In this document: piece by piece, positions 9,801-15,628 of the stretch | Layout of the letters: each line of letters starts with the position of its first letter | Numbering within the stretch: the stretch's first letter is position 1 | Assembly: GCA_964604955.1 (NCBI GenBank) | Contig: CAZSBE010000057.1 | Span: forward strand, 1 to 18,628 | Direction: 5' to 3' | Length of the DNA: 18,628 nt | Source: JALGWA01 sp964604955 | GTDB lineage: Bacteria; Arandabacterota; Arandabacteria; Arandabacterales; JALGWA01 | The notes under the pieces: model-generated | Told to the model about the DNA's origin: nothing | The model's database searches: none | What the model saw: the letters and a program-made list of their open reading frames with translations, nothing else | Position numbers and translations under genes: made by a program

Positions 9801-11263
9801 AGGGTATCGCTGCCGTCGTTCACGCCGGGGGCCCCGCCATCGCTTATGTAATATGTCAGCGGGAAGACCGAACGGTCCCAGTACTCCACATGGCGGCAGC
9901 CGGCGCCGTAATCGATGCAGCCGTCACCGTAGGAGTCGAAGAATGACGCGTCCGTAGTGGGGCAGTCGTCGTCATCGCCGAACACGCCGTCGCCGTCCTC
10001 ATCGGCGCCGCAGGGGCTGGGGAAGTTGCTGTCGTCGATCCCCGGGTCGACCGTGTTCATGGCATAGATGGCTACATTGTCGAAGAAGGGCGCCGCGGTG
10101 TGCACCCCCGTATAGGGGTAGCTGTCGTGCCACACGCCCCACATGTCCTTGCCCATGACGCGCACCCTGATCTCCGCAGTGCCCTGGGGGACGTATAGAG
10201 CAAGTTCTTTCCGCACGGTCGAGAACCCCCCGGTACCGTACGTCACGTTACCGTCGGTGGTCCAGGGGCCCCCGTCCGGCGACACCTCCCAGGTATAGAA
10301 AACCAGGTTGTACATCGGCAGGTTCAGATAGACGTCGAACTGCAGCAGGAACCAGTCGGCGTCGGTGGGCACGCTGATCGCGGGCGATTGGATTCCGATC
10401 TCCACCGGCTGGCCCAGCAGCTCCTCATAGGGGAATTCACCCGTGAGCGTGTCGTAGGCCACCCAGGCGTAGCAGTAGTCGGGGCACTCAAAGCCCGTCT
10501 CGCACCCCGGCACCGCCTCCAGGCGGTAGGAGGCGTCAATAGAGGGGGGCACCGAGGCCGTCCAGCCGCACGCGTCGGACGTGAAGGCGTCGACCGGGAA
10601 GCCCGTGACTGCTATTGAGTCGAGGCGCGCGGCGCCATCGGTGTCATAATTGCCGTCCTCGTCGCTAAAGGAAATGTCGGACACGAAGCGGAAGCGGAGT
10701 ATGACCGACTGGGACTCATATGCGCTAAGGTCGGTCGTATCGGACTTGAACCCCGACGAGTTCCCGTCCCATATCTCGAGGTTGGTAAAACTGGCTCCGC
10801 CGTCGTCGGATACGTCCAGGTAGAGGAAATCGAAGTCCGGCTCCGTGTCGTACTGAAGCTGGTAGATTACCTGCGGAGTTCCCGGCGGCAAATCAAACGA
10901 CTTGCTGAGATCCTGGGTCCAGTTGTTGCCGTAGCCCGGGGAAGCCGGCCAGCCCGGCTCATCCACGCCGCACCACATCACGTCCCGGGTGACCTCGCCG
11001 TCCCAGTAAGTGGAACGGTTCCAGACCGGATCCATGCCGGCATGCTTGTCTACGGGCACCCAGCCTCCGTTGCCCTGCTGGAAGTCCTCGGTGTATACGC
11101 ATGTGGTTTCCCACTGCGCGGTTCCCTCAAACACCGGCAGGGCTGCCTCGCCCGTGGAGCGGGCGCGCAGCATGTCCCTGGCTTGACCCGGCATCGGGAG
11201 CACGGTCAGGATCGCAAACGCCGCCAGAGCCGTCAAAACGGAGCTCCTGCGTCCAGTTCTCAT
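3890..11263 (-). CDS. Giant secreted matrixin-like metalloprotease with three beta-propellers
   Basis: A 2457-residue exported multidomain protein. In order: signal peptide (1-28); jelly-roll domains (about 50-405); an acidic thrombospondin type-3-like Ca-binding segment (DEDGDGVFGDDDDCP, 421-434); a metzincin/matrixin peptidase (about 455-640) with zinc motif HEAGHLFGISH (His597, Glu598, His601, His607), likely Met-turn Met615 and the closing LSDEDQRAMYKAYG; a carboxypeptidase-regulatory-like domain (about 650-765); Big_5-like (776-880) and IPT/TIG (885-965) domains; propeller 1 (about 975-1275); IPT (1278-1360); propeller 2 (about 1372-1728); a Big_1/invasin-like domain (1730-1830); Big_5-like (1833-1935) and IPT (1940-2025) domains; propeller 3 (2033-2356); and a FlgD-like/type IX sorting-type C-terminal domain (2368-2457) containing FPNPFSQHTTIRFSIP and VYDVRGRLVR. 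It is probably secreted or surface-bound and cleaves an unknown extracellular protein. Its ATG overlaps the upstream stop (ATGA), and AGAGGGGG precedes it. Confidence 0.93.
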   Translation of the reverse strand: MRTGRRSSVLTALAAFAILTVLPMPGQARDMLRARSTGEAALPVFEGTAQWETTCVYTEDFQQGNGGWVPVDKHAGMDPVWNRSTYWDGEVTRDVMWCGVDEPGWPASPGYGNNWTQDLSKSFDLPPGTPQVIYQLQYDTEPDFDFLYLDVSDDGGASFTNLEIWDGNSSGFKSDTTDLSAYESQSVILRFRFVSDISFSDEDGNYDTDGAARLDSIAVTGFPVDAFTSDACGWTASVPPSIDASYRLEAVPGCETGFECPDYCYAWVAYDTLTGEFPYEELLGQPVEIGIQSPAISVPTDADWFLLQFDVYLNLPMYNLVFYTWEVSPDGGPWTTDGNVTYGTGGFSTVRKELALYVPQGTAEIRVRVMGKDMWGVWHDSYPYTGVHTAAPFFDNVAIYAMNTVDPGIDDSNFPSPCGADEDGDGVFGDDDDCPTTDASFFDSYGDGCIDYGAGCRHVEYWDRSVFPLTYYISDGGAPGVNDGSDTLAIQAGMNAWTGVPNVVASAISGGPRPQTDARALDGINLVTFDDPDYRFGAGTIAVGITTSFDEPTFYANRWHRAGEMFDMDMIFNPAMSFRTATDGPAGGTYIETVAMHEAGHLFGISHSAVTSSCMYFVLPPGLGTGSLSDEDQRAMYKAYGDQTHMASASRLWGTVMDGYTSNPLPGAAVFAISATQPETLGCEYTLPDGSFEFIGLPDGQYYVSVHPINGSSGIGYLWPGYINHLVDEIAVTVFVPEYWDLAESSDDDPAAKDPLTVSAGAATAAHIITNVDDDPPYVTGTIPDSNATGISIDTAILLKFSEPLNTGTLQGNFSLVDTTTDEFIPGNASFLMDDSLIAYIPLAGLRFESTYELTIGTGLEDLFGNGLAEPFTMLLTTEDEPDVALASLSPSKGVPGMIVSLAGNGFDPEPANNTVSFNGVPAAISDASPTQLIVTVPDTATSGAVNVYNHTQGLVSNDLQFSVLTTDEAPKGFASGTCALSGTPHALTVLLDGSYAFVATDAGAEAVVTDPAQGGYMTATTIPVSGGLSGIDAGPGGSRVYGVSNVTKKFYRINSTPGYMGVLSEKPIDGVPLGIFVHPRGHRAYIPTEDGRIQTWDIKETSPTFETQIGTIVPNYSDLRAEMASGPGGDPLLAITGTGRLLFIDQDSMAVASTVTLDQYPRGIAIDPALGRAYVCGEMGIMSIVSLTSQQVLWKVRIGGILKSIAVTPAGTFALVVNRELNLLNAIDLRETSSSFLSVVATIDLPINPVDLELSPDGDYAFSISEAQKYLVATTVGLGPSLVTLSRPAAPHGSRLVLAGSEFATDSTAAVSFDGMEVETERLTDNSITVEVPGGAASGPVSVVTYETGGRRLESNPIYLGVLGSTEEDMLRLAAALRGAPSPAVDAGSVMQVAPDGGFIAVADREAGLHILILDEGSPDYNRYAGSMDLGSDAADIVFAPDGDRAFIVLPDSGVIAAVGTNRLSDEYLTVLATVDFSGIGGSALARAAMSPDGRLLLASDPGAAEVHLVDVAAGSPTEYEITASVPLESGAINGEAGEMAFHPGGEYAYLAVHDPDPAVVLVLDVAPESMTYGDIVWTLTLPGAAPQEIPISLSFTPDGDRCLLLTSQYTGAPNRSVVMLDSSVPSVPVYSRTLSLGGSASPADEHIDVSPRGDRAIANVRESGLFNIEIGTDPDTLSVIQQTGEPSSHATTADGDYAPDASKFYSLSESSDTLSIFDFSAAQTIAVYSGDAQAGVVDEVLPKPLRVRVSGAPGEYIAGVPVEFAVTAGGGHFADTDEATQVVSTNADGIAEVDWVLGPDIGTGAQAASAAASGLTGSPLGFTADGLVDPTTVPLIVTGVKPADSATGVRLGTAIQVAFSRPVDTTSVNSSNFYLHKGDHWPLSAVMGFSGNNSRISLSPLHPLSPLTTYYIEAKTSILDEDSGALDDSLSSSFITESRPSISLNSLSPMSGTAGIEIVVSGTGFNPDLEHNYVYFDALEAYVTGGGIDYISAIVPSDAVTGPVRVQNWSLPDTCNTIDFAVLDADGSLLDNNVVGSVSTTSATRGIAITPDGALAYGVSPWSNLVSVIDLNTLSYLASIPVGDNPLAITIDPEGAFAYVANYFDGTVSTIAVDPASPDYNKVVDVFSVGIGPTDLAITPDSDRLLVANSASSELSVIDTDPLSETYRAVVASVRTSSGARTVAVTPDGAEFYVGVDAGYIVISAESYGVVASVAAGSGSRTVAITPDGALLVILTTDGTVNIYDIKDGSTTENQVVASVKQGSGTLSIAISPDGAFIFMIQELGDAIHVGLLSLGDAFGVTGEGGEVPPAGVEIVMVDTLTAGEDPACIAFDPSGSGAFIVANAGDYTVTVFADEAAGVEPEALFRPMRSFPNPFSQHTTIRFSIPRQMQVRMAVYDVRGRLVRDIMNEHRDAGTHDAVWDGRDSEGHKVSSGIYFCRMEAGEFTQTTKVMMLR
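4195..5165 (-). repeat. Seven-bladed YVTN-type beta-propeller 3 of the giant protein
   Basis: Seven blades can be counted from the repeated strand cores RGIAITPDGALAYG, LAITIDPEGAFAYVAN, DLAITPDSDRLLVAN, RTVAVTPDGAEFYVG, RTVAITPDGALLVIL, LSIAISPDGAFIFMI and ACIAFDPSGSGAFIVAN. Such lactonase/YVTN-like propellers are usually binding surfaces for proteins or sugars; no catalytic residues are evident. Confidence 0.8.
6090..7150 (-). repeat. Seven-bladed beta-propeller 2 of the giant protein
   Basis: Seven degenerate blades are marked by QVAPDGGFIAVADR, DIVFAPDGDRAFIVL, RAAMSPDGRLLLASD, EMAFHPGGEYAYLAV, SLSFTPDGDRCLLLTS, HIDVSPRGDRAIANV and ATTADGDYAPDASKFYSL. The blade spacing is less even than in propeller 3. 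Confidence 0.7.
7440..8335 (-). repeat. Seven-bladed beta-propeller 1 of the giant protein
   Basis: Seven blades are marked by ALTVLLDGSYAFVATD, GIDAGPGGSRVYGVS, GIFVHPRGHRAYIPTED, EMASGPGGDPLLAITG, GIAIDPALGRAYVCGE, SIAVTPAGTFALVVNR and DLELSPDGDYAFSISE. An IPT/TIG domain lies on each side of it. Confidence 0.7.
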
Positions 11264-11853
11264 CTCGGCACCCCCTCTGACCGGGCGGCGCCCAGGGCGT
11301 GGCTCACGAATTCATCGAGCGGGGTGACCCTCGCGGTAGAGGAGGGTGTCCTTCCAGCGGCGGCTGGCCCGCCTGCGGCCGGCGTTCCAGGCACTTCCAG
11401 GTCGGGAGCGGGTGGCGTCTCGATATAAGCCTCGTCCGTCGCCTCATCGCGCATCACCCTGAACTTGCCCTGGCAGAAGCCGGACACGCGGAAATACTGG
11501 TCGTCATATGGCTCCGCGAAGAGCAGCACTTCCTGGCCGACTCTCCAGATCGGGGCGCCGTGTACGGTGACCCTGATGCCATCGACCACGCCTCCGAGCT
11601 GAATGATGTCCACCGTCGCCCGCGGCGCGCCCTTGTAAGTCTCGTCGATGGCGATCCGCGTCCGCGTGAATACCTTTGTGCGCGCGTCGTTCCAGAACGA
11701 CTCGCTGCTCTCAACGCGGCCCCGGACGACGATCTCGGCCTGCTCGCCGAGCTGCCGGGGAGTTCTGAGTTCGATCTGCGTGGCGTGGCCGGCCGCCGGC
11801 AATAGAGCCAGCAGAAGGCACATGCCCAGAAGACGGCCGCAACATAGCTTCAT
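11260..11853 (-). CDS. Small secreted protein translationally coupled to the giant metalloprotease
   Basis: A 197-residue exported protein. Residues 1-24 are a signal peptide ending at GHA. The mature part starts with a compact beta-rich domain (about residues 26-135) with the pattern AEIVVRGRVES, SFWNDARTKVFTRTRIAIDE, YKGAP, VDIIQLGGVVDG, WRVGQEVLLFAEP and VSGFCQGKFRV. I recall proteins with this pattern (V.G.V, T...V.V, KG, G.E.L.F, GK.R) recurring as uncharacterised secreted proteins next to matrixin-like genes in related bacteria; that is memory, not a search. A Pro/Ala/Gly-rich linker leads to a short helical tail (TPLDEFVSHALGAAR). AGGAGG lies close upstream of ATG 11853. Its TGA overlaps the giant gene's ATG, so the two proteins are probably made together; it could be a chaperone, inhibitor or partner of the protease. 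The 102-bp gap to the CHAT gene shows no clear terminator. Confidence 0.85.
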   Translation of the reverse strand: MKLCCGRLLGMCLLLALLPAAGHATQIELRTPRQLGEQAEIVVRGRVESSESFWNDARTKVFTRTRIAIDETYKGAPRATVDIIQLGGVVDGIRVTVHGAPIWRVGQEVLLFAEPYDDQYFRVSGFCQGKFRVMRDEATDEAYIETPPAPDLEVPGTPAAGGPAAAGRTPSSTARVTPLDEFVSHALGAARSEGVPR

Positions 11854-11954
11854 CGCTTCCTCCTCGCCAAGAAGTGTCGATTCGCTTAATGACCTGCTTC
11901 TCTACTATAAATACAGGGCCCGGGGCGAGATGACGGACGCCGGTCAGGCGGCCG

Positions 11955-14900
11955 CTATCGCCACGGGGAGCCCTCAGTACCGATCACCACGAACGAGGAC
12001 CAGTGGAAGGGGTGGGCGAACCGGTCGTCGTTCATCATGGCCAGGCGCGCCTCATTGAGGGCGCCGCCCGCCGGGTGTTTCTCATGCAGCATCTGCCTGT
12101 AGAATTCCTCCATGAGCCTTGCGGTCGACTCGTCGGACACAGGCCAGAGGCTCGCGACAAGGCCGCGCGCCCCGGAGGCCAGGAACGCCCGGCTGAGGCC
12201 CACCACGCCCTCTCCGCGCCCTATCCGCCCCCTGGCGGACTCGCAGGCCGAGAGTACGACCAGGCCGACGTCCATGTGAAGCGACATGACTTCGAGCGTC
12301 TGGAGGTACCCGTCCTCAATATGCTCTCCGTCGGGGCAGAGCACGATACAGGACGCAGCCGGGTCCGCCGGGTCTAATATGCCGTGAGTGGCGAGGTGCA
12401 CGACGCGCACCGATTCTCCGCGGAGCGTCTGCTTGAGCGCGGCCTCGCTCGCCTCTCGCCCGAGGAGGACGTGTTTCTTCTCTTCGGGGAGGCTGCGGCT
12501 TATGTTGAGGACCTCATCCCGCGAACGGGGAAGCCGGGTGATGTCGCGATCGAGCCCGGCCGGCGGCTCGAGCATGCCGTAGTCGGGGTCGCCCAGGGCC
12601 AGGAGCTCCTTGTCGAAACTCCTGCCGCCCCTGGCCTCTCGCAGCGCCAGATAGACCGAGGCCGAGGGCGAATACGTCATGGAATATGTCTTCGCCATGT
12701 AGGGCATTTCACTCCAGCGCGCTCCGGCCGCGGGCTCCCGGGTGAGCAGCACCTCGAAGGGCAGGTCGAACAGCGCGTCGTCAGGGACTATTATGAGCCG
12801 GCCCGCCTTCGCGATGCGCTCCTCTGCCGGGCCCACGATGTCTATGTAGAGCCAGCGCGCACTGCTGCGGAGCCTCTCATCGCCCACCACCGGGCTGGCC
12901 ATCGCGTCCCTGAGCTCGGCCACGGCCTGCCCGAGCGCCGCGCGCGCGGGAAGCCTGTACACCTGGCATCCCCTGCGGTCGATGACCCAGAGAAGCGAGG
13001 CCGTGTCACCGACGGCATAGGCGAGCAGTGCCGCGTCACGCGGAATCACGCGCGCGATGTCATTGGGGCTTGCGAGCGGCCCGGCGGCGATTCGGGCGCC
13101 GCCCGCGGACTTGATGCGCTCCGACCTTATCCCGGCGTATCTGTTCTGGAGATCCCGCTCGCGGTCGGCGTAACCGGCCACGTCCGGGTCGAGGTTGTAG
13201 AGGGAGTCGATGAGCGCGTCTTCCTCGGCGGACCCCATAGACAGCACGGAGGTCTCTATGAGGTCGAGTAGCCCCCTGGCCTTGGCCCGCTCGACCGTCT
13301 CGAAAGCGCGCACCGACCACAGCCTGGCTCCATCGCCCTTTGCAAGCCCCGCGTAATACGTGGCTACCTCCTCGAAGTAGTAGCGGCGGACACCGCCCAG
13401 GTAGCCGGTTCTCACCTCTGTACCGCCGACCTCCCGACGGGTTTCGTCAAGGATGTCGAGCGCTCTCTCGTAATAAAAGCGCGCGCTCTCCGGGTCGCTG
13501 GCTTCGAAGCTGTGCCCCATGCCGAACGCGAGGGCAAGCAGAAGATCGCCCTCCCCGGTTCTTTCGACCTCGTCGCGGACGCCGCGCAGTATTCTCCGGG
13601 CCTCCTCGGACCTTCCGGCCAGGTCGTGTATGTTTGCCATGCCCATGCGGTCCATGGCGATGTTCGCCTCAACGCCCTCGGCCTCGTCGGCGGCGAGGAG
13701 CGTCTCCCATCTCAGCAGAGCGCTGTCATGGCGGCCAAGGAGCCGGTCCAGCTCGGCCGCTAGGATCTGAGTTTCGCGGACCATCCTAGGGCTGCCTATA
13801 TCTTCGGCGAGGCCACGCGCTCTTTCGGCGTAAAGCAGGCCCTCCTCGTAGCGCGCCTGTTCCTTGAAGAGGTAGCCCAGATTGACAAGGGCCTCGAGCT
13901 GGAAAGCCGGCATCTGGTATTCGCCGGCGAGCGCAAGCAGGCTGTCGAAATCGGCCCGGGCCCAGTCGAGCTCACCGATTCTGAGGTTGGTGATCCCGCT
14001 GTTCCTGAAATAGACCAGCGACTGTTCGGGGTCCGGATGCTCCTGGAGGAGGGACTTCACCAGGGCCAGCCGGCCGAGGGACTCGCCGTAGCGATAGGTC
14101 TCGGCCATATTGAGGGCGAGGTTATTGTGGCAAATCACCTGGCGCACGGGATCGTCCATTTCCAGGGCGAGCTCGAGAGCGTCCTCGAGGGCTGCGTTGG
14201 AGCTGGAAATGCGCCCCATCTCGGCGTTCAGGCTGGCTATTGAAATCAGGAGCTCATACTGCTGCCCGGGGTTACCGGCCCGCTCGTTGAGAGCCGCGGC
14301 TTCTTCAAGCGTCCTGCGGGCATCGACCACGCGGCCCGCTGCCAGGTGCACATTGCCCAGGTAATTGAGGGAGGTGGCCAGCCCGCCCATGTCCCCTGTT
14401 TCCCGCCTCAGGTCTATAGCCTGCTGGTAGTACCCGCGCGCGGCTTCAAGGTTGCCGAGCTGGTAGTTCACGCTCCCCAGGCCGTTGAGAGTTCTTCCCT
14501 CGAGGATGCTGTCCTCCACGTCACGCCTGGCTGCAAGGGCCCTCTCGTAGTTTGCGGCCACGGCTTCGAAGTCGCCCCTGTACCAGTAGACGACGCCGAG
14601 GCTGCCCCAGAGTATGGCGACTGAGCGCCTGTCACCTATGGATTCGTATTGTGCCAGGGCATCATTGAGGGCCGCTATCGCGCGGTCGAAATCCCCGGCG
14701 TTCCGGGCCTCCACGGCCGCCTCTTCCAGGGCCGCCGCCTCACGCCTGGCCGCCAGGTCTCCTTCGTCCCACGCCATGTATGTTCTGACAAGTTCGAGCG
14801 GGGAGGACGATCCCGTCCGGTCCCGGTAGAGGAGCGAGATGCGCTCGGCGAAGGCGAGGTTTTCGTCTGCAGCCTCCGGCTGTCCGCTCTCCTTGAGCTC

Positions 14901-15116
14901 GATGGCCACGTCGGCCAGCTGGCCGGCTGCGGCCCCGACGAGTACGGCCCTGTCCGCCACATGGGCGGAGAGGGCTTCGTCCCCTGCGGCCGTAGAGATG
15001 GAGTCCGCCCGGCTGATGAATGTCTCGACGGGGTCGGAGGCCTGGAGCGGGCCGGTGCATACGGAAATGAGCACTGATGTGAAGGCTGCGAACAGAGTGA
15101 GGGGTCTAGTACGCAT
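11955..15116 (-). CDS. Exported TPR-CHAT caspase-like peptidase
   Basis: A 1053-residue protein. Residues 1-26 form a signal peptide (hydrophobic LFAAFTSVLISVC, probable cleavage after LQA), so the product acts in the periplasm or outside. About 11 tetratricopeptide repeats of 40 residues each cover roughly 120-560. A helical connector follows (including FETVERAKARGLLDLIE, typical just before CHAT domains), then the CHAT domain at about 690-1050. The caspase-like dyad is intact: His911 in VVHLATHGILD and Cys958 in LVVLSACESARG. The usual downstream GARGLVASLWPVSD and HPFHWSSFVVIG also match the family. CHAT peptidases are clan CD cysteine peptidases, and TPR-CHAT proteins include effectors that cleave a partner protein on activation. 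ATG 15116 has a GGAGA about 11 bases upstream. This is the first gene of the three-gene secreted unit and lies about 100 bp behind a strong promoter. The target is unknown. Confidence 0.93.
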   Translation of the reverse strand: MRTRPLTLFAAFTSVLISVCTGPLQASDPVETFISRADSISTAAGDEALSAHVADRAVLVGAAAGQLADVAIELKESGQPEAADENLAFAERISLLYRDRTGSSSPLELVRTYMAWDEGDLAARREAAALEEAAVEARNAGDFDRAIAALNDALAQYESIGDRRSVAILWGSLGVVYWYRGDFEAVAANYERALAARRDVEDSILEGRTLNGLGSVNYQLGNLEAARGYYQQAIDLRRETGDMGGLATSLNYLGNVHLAAGRVVDARRTLEEAAALNERAGNPGQQYELLISIASLNAEMGRISSSNAALEDALELALEMDDPVRQVICHNNLALNMAETYRYGESLGRLALVKSLLQEHPDPEQSLVYFRNSGITNLRIGELDWARADFDSLLALAGEYQMPAFQLEALVNLGYLFKEQARYEEGLLYAERARGLAEDIGSPRMVRETQILAAELDRLLGRHDSALLRWETLLAADEAEGVEANIAMDRMGMANIHDLAGRSEEARRILRGVRDEVERTGEGDLLLALAFGMGHSFEASDPESARFYYERALDILDETRREVGGTEVRTGYLGGVRRYYFEEVATYYAGLAKGDGARLWSVRAFETVERAKARGLLDLIETSVLSMGSAEEDALIDSLYNLDPDVAGYADRERDLQNRYAGIRSERIKSAGGARIAAGPLASPNDIARVIPRDAALLAYAVGDTASLLWVIDRRGCQVYRLPARAALGQAVAELRDAMASPVVGDERLRSSARWLYIDIVGPAEERIAKAGRLIIVPDDALFDLPFEVLLTREPAAGARWSEMPYMAKTYSMTYSPSASVYLALREARGGRSFDKELLALGDPDYGMLEPPAGLDRDITRLPRSRDEVLNISRSLPEEKKHVLLGREASEAALKQTLRGESVRVVHLATHGILDPADPAASCIVLCPDGEHIEDGYLQTLEVMSLHMDVGLVVLSACESARGRIGRGEGVVGLSRAFLASGARGLVASLWPVSDESTARLMEEFYRQMLHEKHPAGGALNEARLAMMNDDRFAHPFHWSSFVVIGTEGSPWR
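13430..14760 (-). repeat. Eleven 40-residue TPR units in the CHAT protein
   Basis: The repeats are in register at 40-residue spacing, with recurring G-D/N/R-x-x-x-A turns such as GDFDRAIAAL, GDFEAVAANY, GNLEAARGYY, GRVVDARRTL, GRISSSNAAL, GELDWARADF, GRHDSALLRW and GRSEEARRIL. The 40-residue period (rather than 34) is typical of TPR arrays that form a peptide-binding superhelix beside signalling or protease domains. Confidence 0.85.
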
Positions 15117-15222
15117 TCGTTCGCCAGTCTCCGGTTACCGGGAACGTACCGGCGTATAAGAACTCGTCCAGATAGTCCAGTTGCCTCTTAACAGACTGGT
15201 AAGTGGCTGCTTCGCGCTGACT

Positions 15223-15252
15223 ATTGTAACTTAGATGGAGTCGTATTGTCAA
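15223..15252 (-). promoter_or_regulatory. Near-consensus sigma70 promoter for the TPR-CHAT operon
   Basis: On the minus strand a TTGACA -35 (15252-15247) and a TACAAT -10 (15228-15223) are separated by 18 bases. The predicted transcript starts near 15215 and has a leader of about 100 bases before the CHAT ATG at 15116. The -35 is perfect and the -10 has one mismatch. Confidence 0.75.
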
Positions 15253-15535
15253 GCAAAGCAAGCGTTTGGGCCGGGGGACTTCAGGGGTTTGAGCCGGGCA
15301 GGCTCCGGGCCTGAAGCGACCTGCCGGTGTCTCTCCGACCGGGCTCCCCGGTATCGGCGTCACCTCTGAAATGCGGGCCCGGGTCCGCTGGGGGAAGTTC
15401 CACGGTGTTCTATATTGATACTATCGTTTCAGTATGATGCGCTTCCCGGGCATGCCCTATCATCAATATCGAGGTATTCGTCCAGTAACTACTTATCAAA
15501 CAATAAGTTAAAACACTTAACCCCGATATGGTATC
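15253..15535. other. Non-coding divergent intergenic region with several dyads
   Basis: I see no convincing gene here. The GC-rich part holds CTTCAGG/CCTGAAG (15279-15285 and 15310-15316) with a nested GAGCC/GGCTC stem (15291-15305), a hairpin ACCGGG-CTC-CCCGGT (15338-15352) and a near-palindrome GCGGGCCCGGGTCCGC (15373-15388). From about 15409 it becomes AT-rich, with inverted repeats ATATTGAT/ATCAATAT (15412-15419, 15462-15469) and ACTTAT/ATAAGT (15491-15508). These are candidate activator or repressor sites for the promoters on either side. Confidence 0.5.
15494..15506 (+). promoter_or_regulatory. IHF-like binding site upstream of the sigma54 promoter
   Basis: TATCAAACAATAA matches the IHF consensus WATCAANNNNTTR at all but one defined position. 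It is about 30 bases upstream of the -24 element, between the candidate upstream activator repeats and the promoter, which is where DNA-bending sites sit in many sigma54 systems. Matches of this quality occur by chance in AT-rich DNA, and not every FCB lineage has IHF proper. Confidence 0.35.
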
Positions 15536-15551
15536 TGGCACAAATGATGCT
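15536..15551 (+). promoter_or_regulatory. Sigma54 (RpoN) -24/-12 promoter for the DUF5320-hdrA operon
   Basis: TGGCACAAATGATGCT differs from the RpoN consensus TGGCACRNNNNTTGCW at only one defined base. The GG (15537-15538) and GC (15549-15550) have the required 12-base offset. Transcription would start near 15562 and leave a leader of about 67 bases before the ATG at 15629. Such promoters need an ATP-driven enhancer-binding activator, fitting the inverted repeats upstream. Confidence 0.75.
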
Positions 15552-15628
15552 CTTTGTTTATACGTGGCACAATGACAGGGACAGAAGAGCAAGTCCCGGG
15601 TTTGATTTTTGCTGAAAGGAGGGAAGCC

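Noticed and set aside
10950..10990. MWCGVDEP at residues 95-102 of the giant protein, resembling the PRCGVPD cysteine switch of matrix metalloproteases
   Set aside because: It lies in a jelly-roll domain, 500 residues before the catalytic motif, in a WCG...GYGNNW context typical of that domain. The Pro-Arg before Cys is missing. I do not treat it as a latency switch.
15057..15116. Possible lipobox in the CHAT protein signal (VLISVC)
   Set aside because: The residue before Cys20 is Val and the next is Thr, which does not fit the usual L-[AS]-[GA]-C pattern. Cleavage after LQA by signal peptidase I is more likely.
15106..15363. Minus-strand frame of 85 codons upstream of the CHAT gene, with a protein-like end
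   Set aside because: It spans the sigma70 promoter and most of the CHAT leader. No ATG, GTG or TTG start lies downstream of the predicted transcription start, and codon use is unlike that of the real genes.
15565..15580. Second sigma54-like -24 half site (TGGCAC at 15565-15570)
   Set aside because: At the required distance the -12 position reads GG instead of GC, so only the upstream element at 15536-15551 fits. It also overlaps the predicted transcript start.
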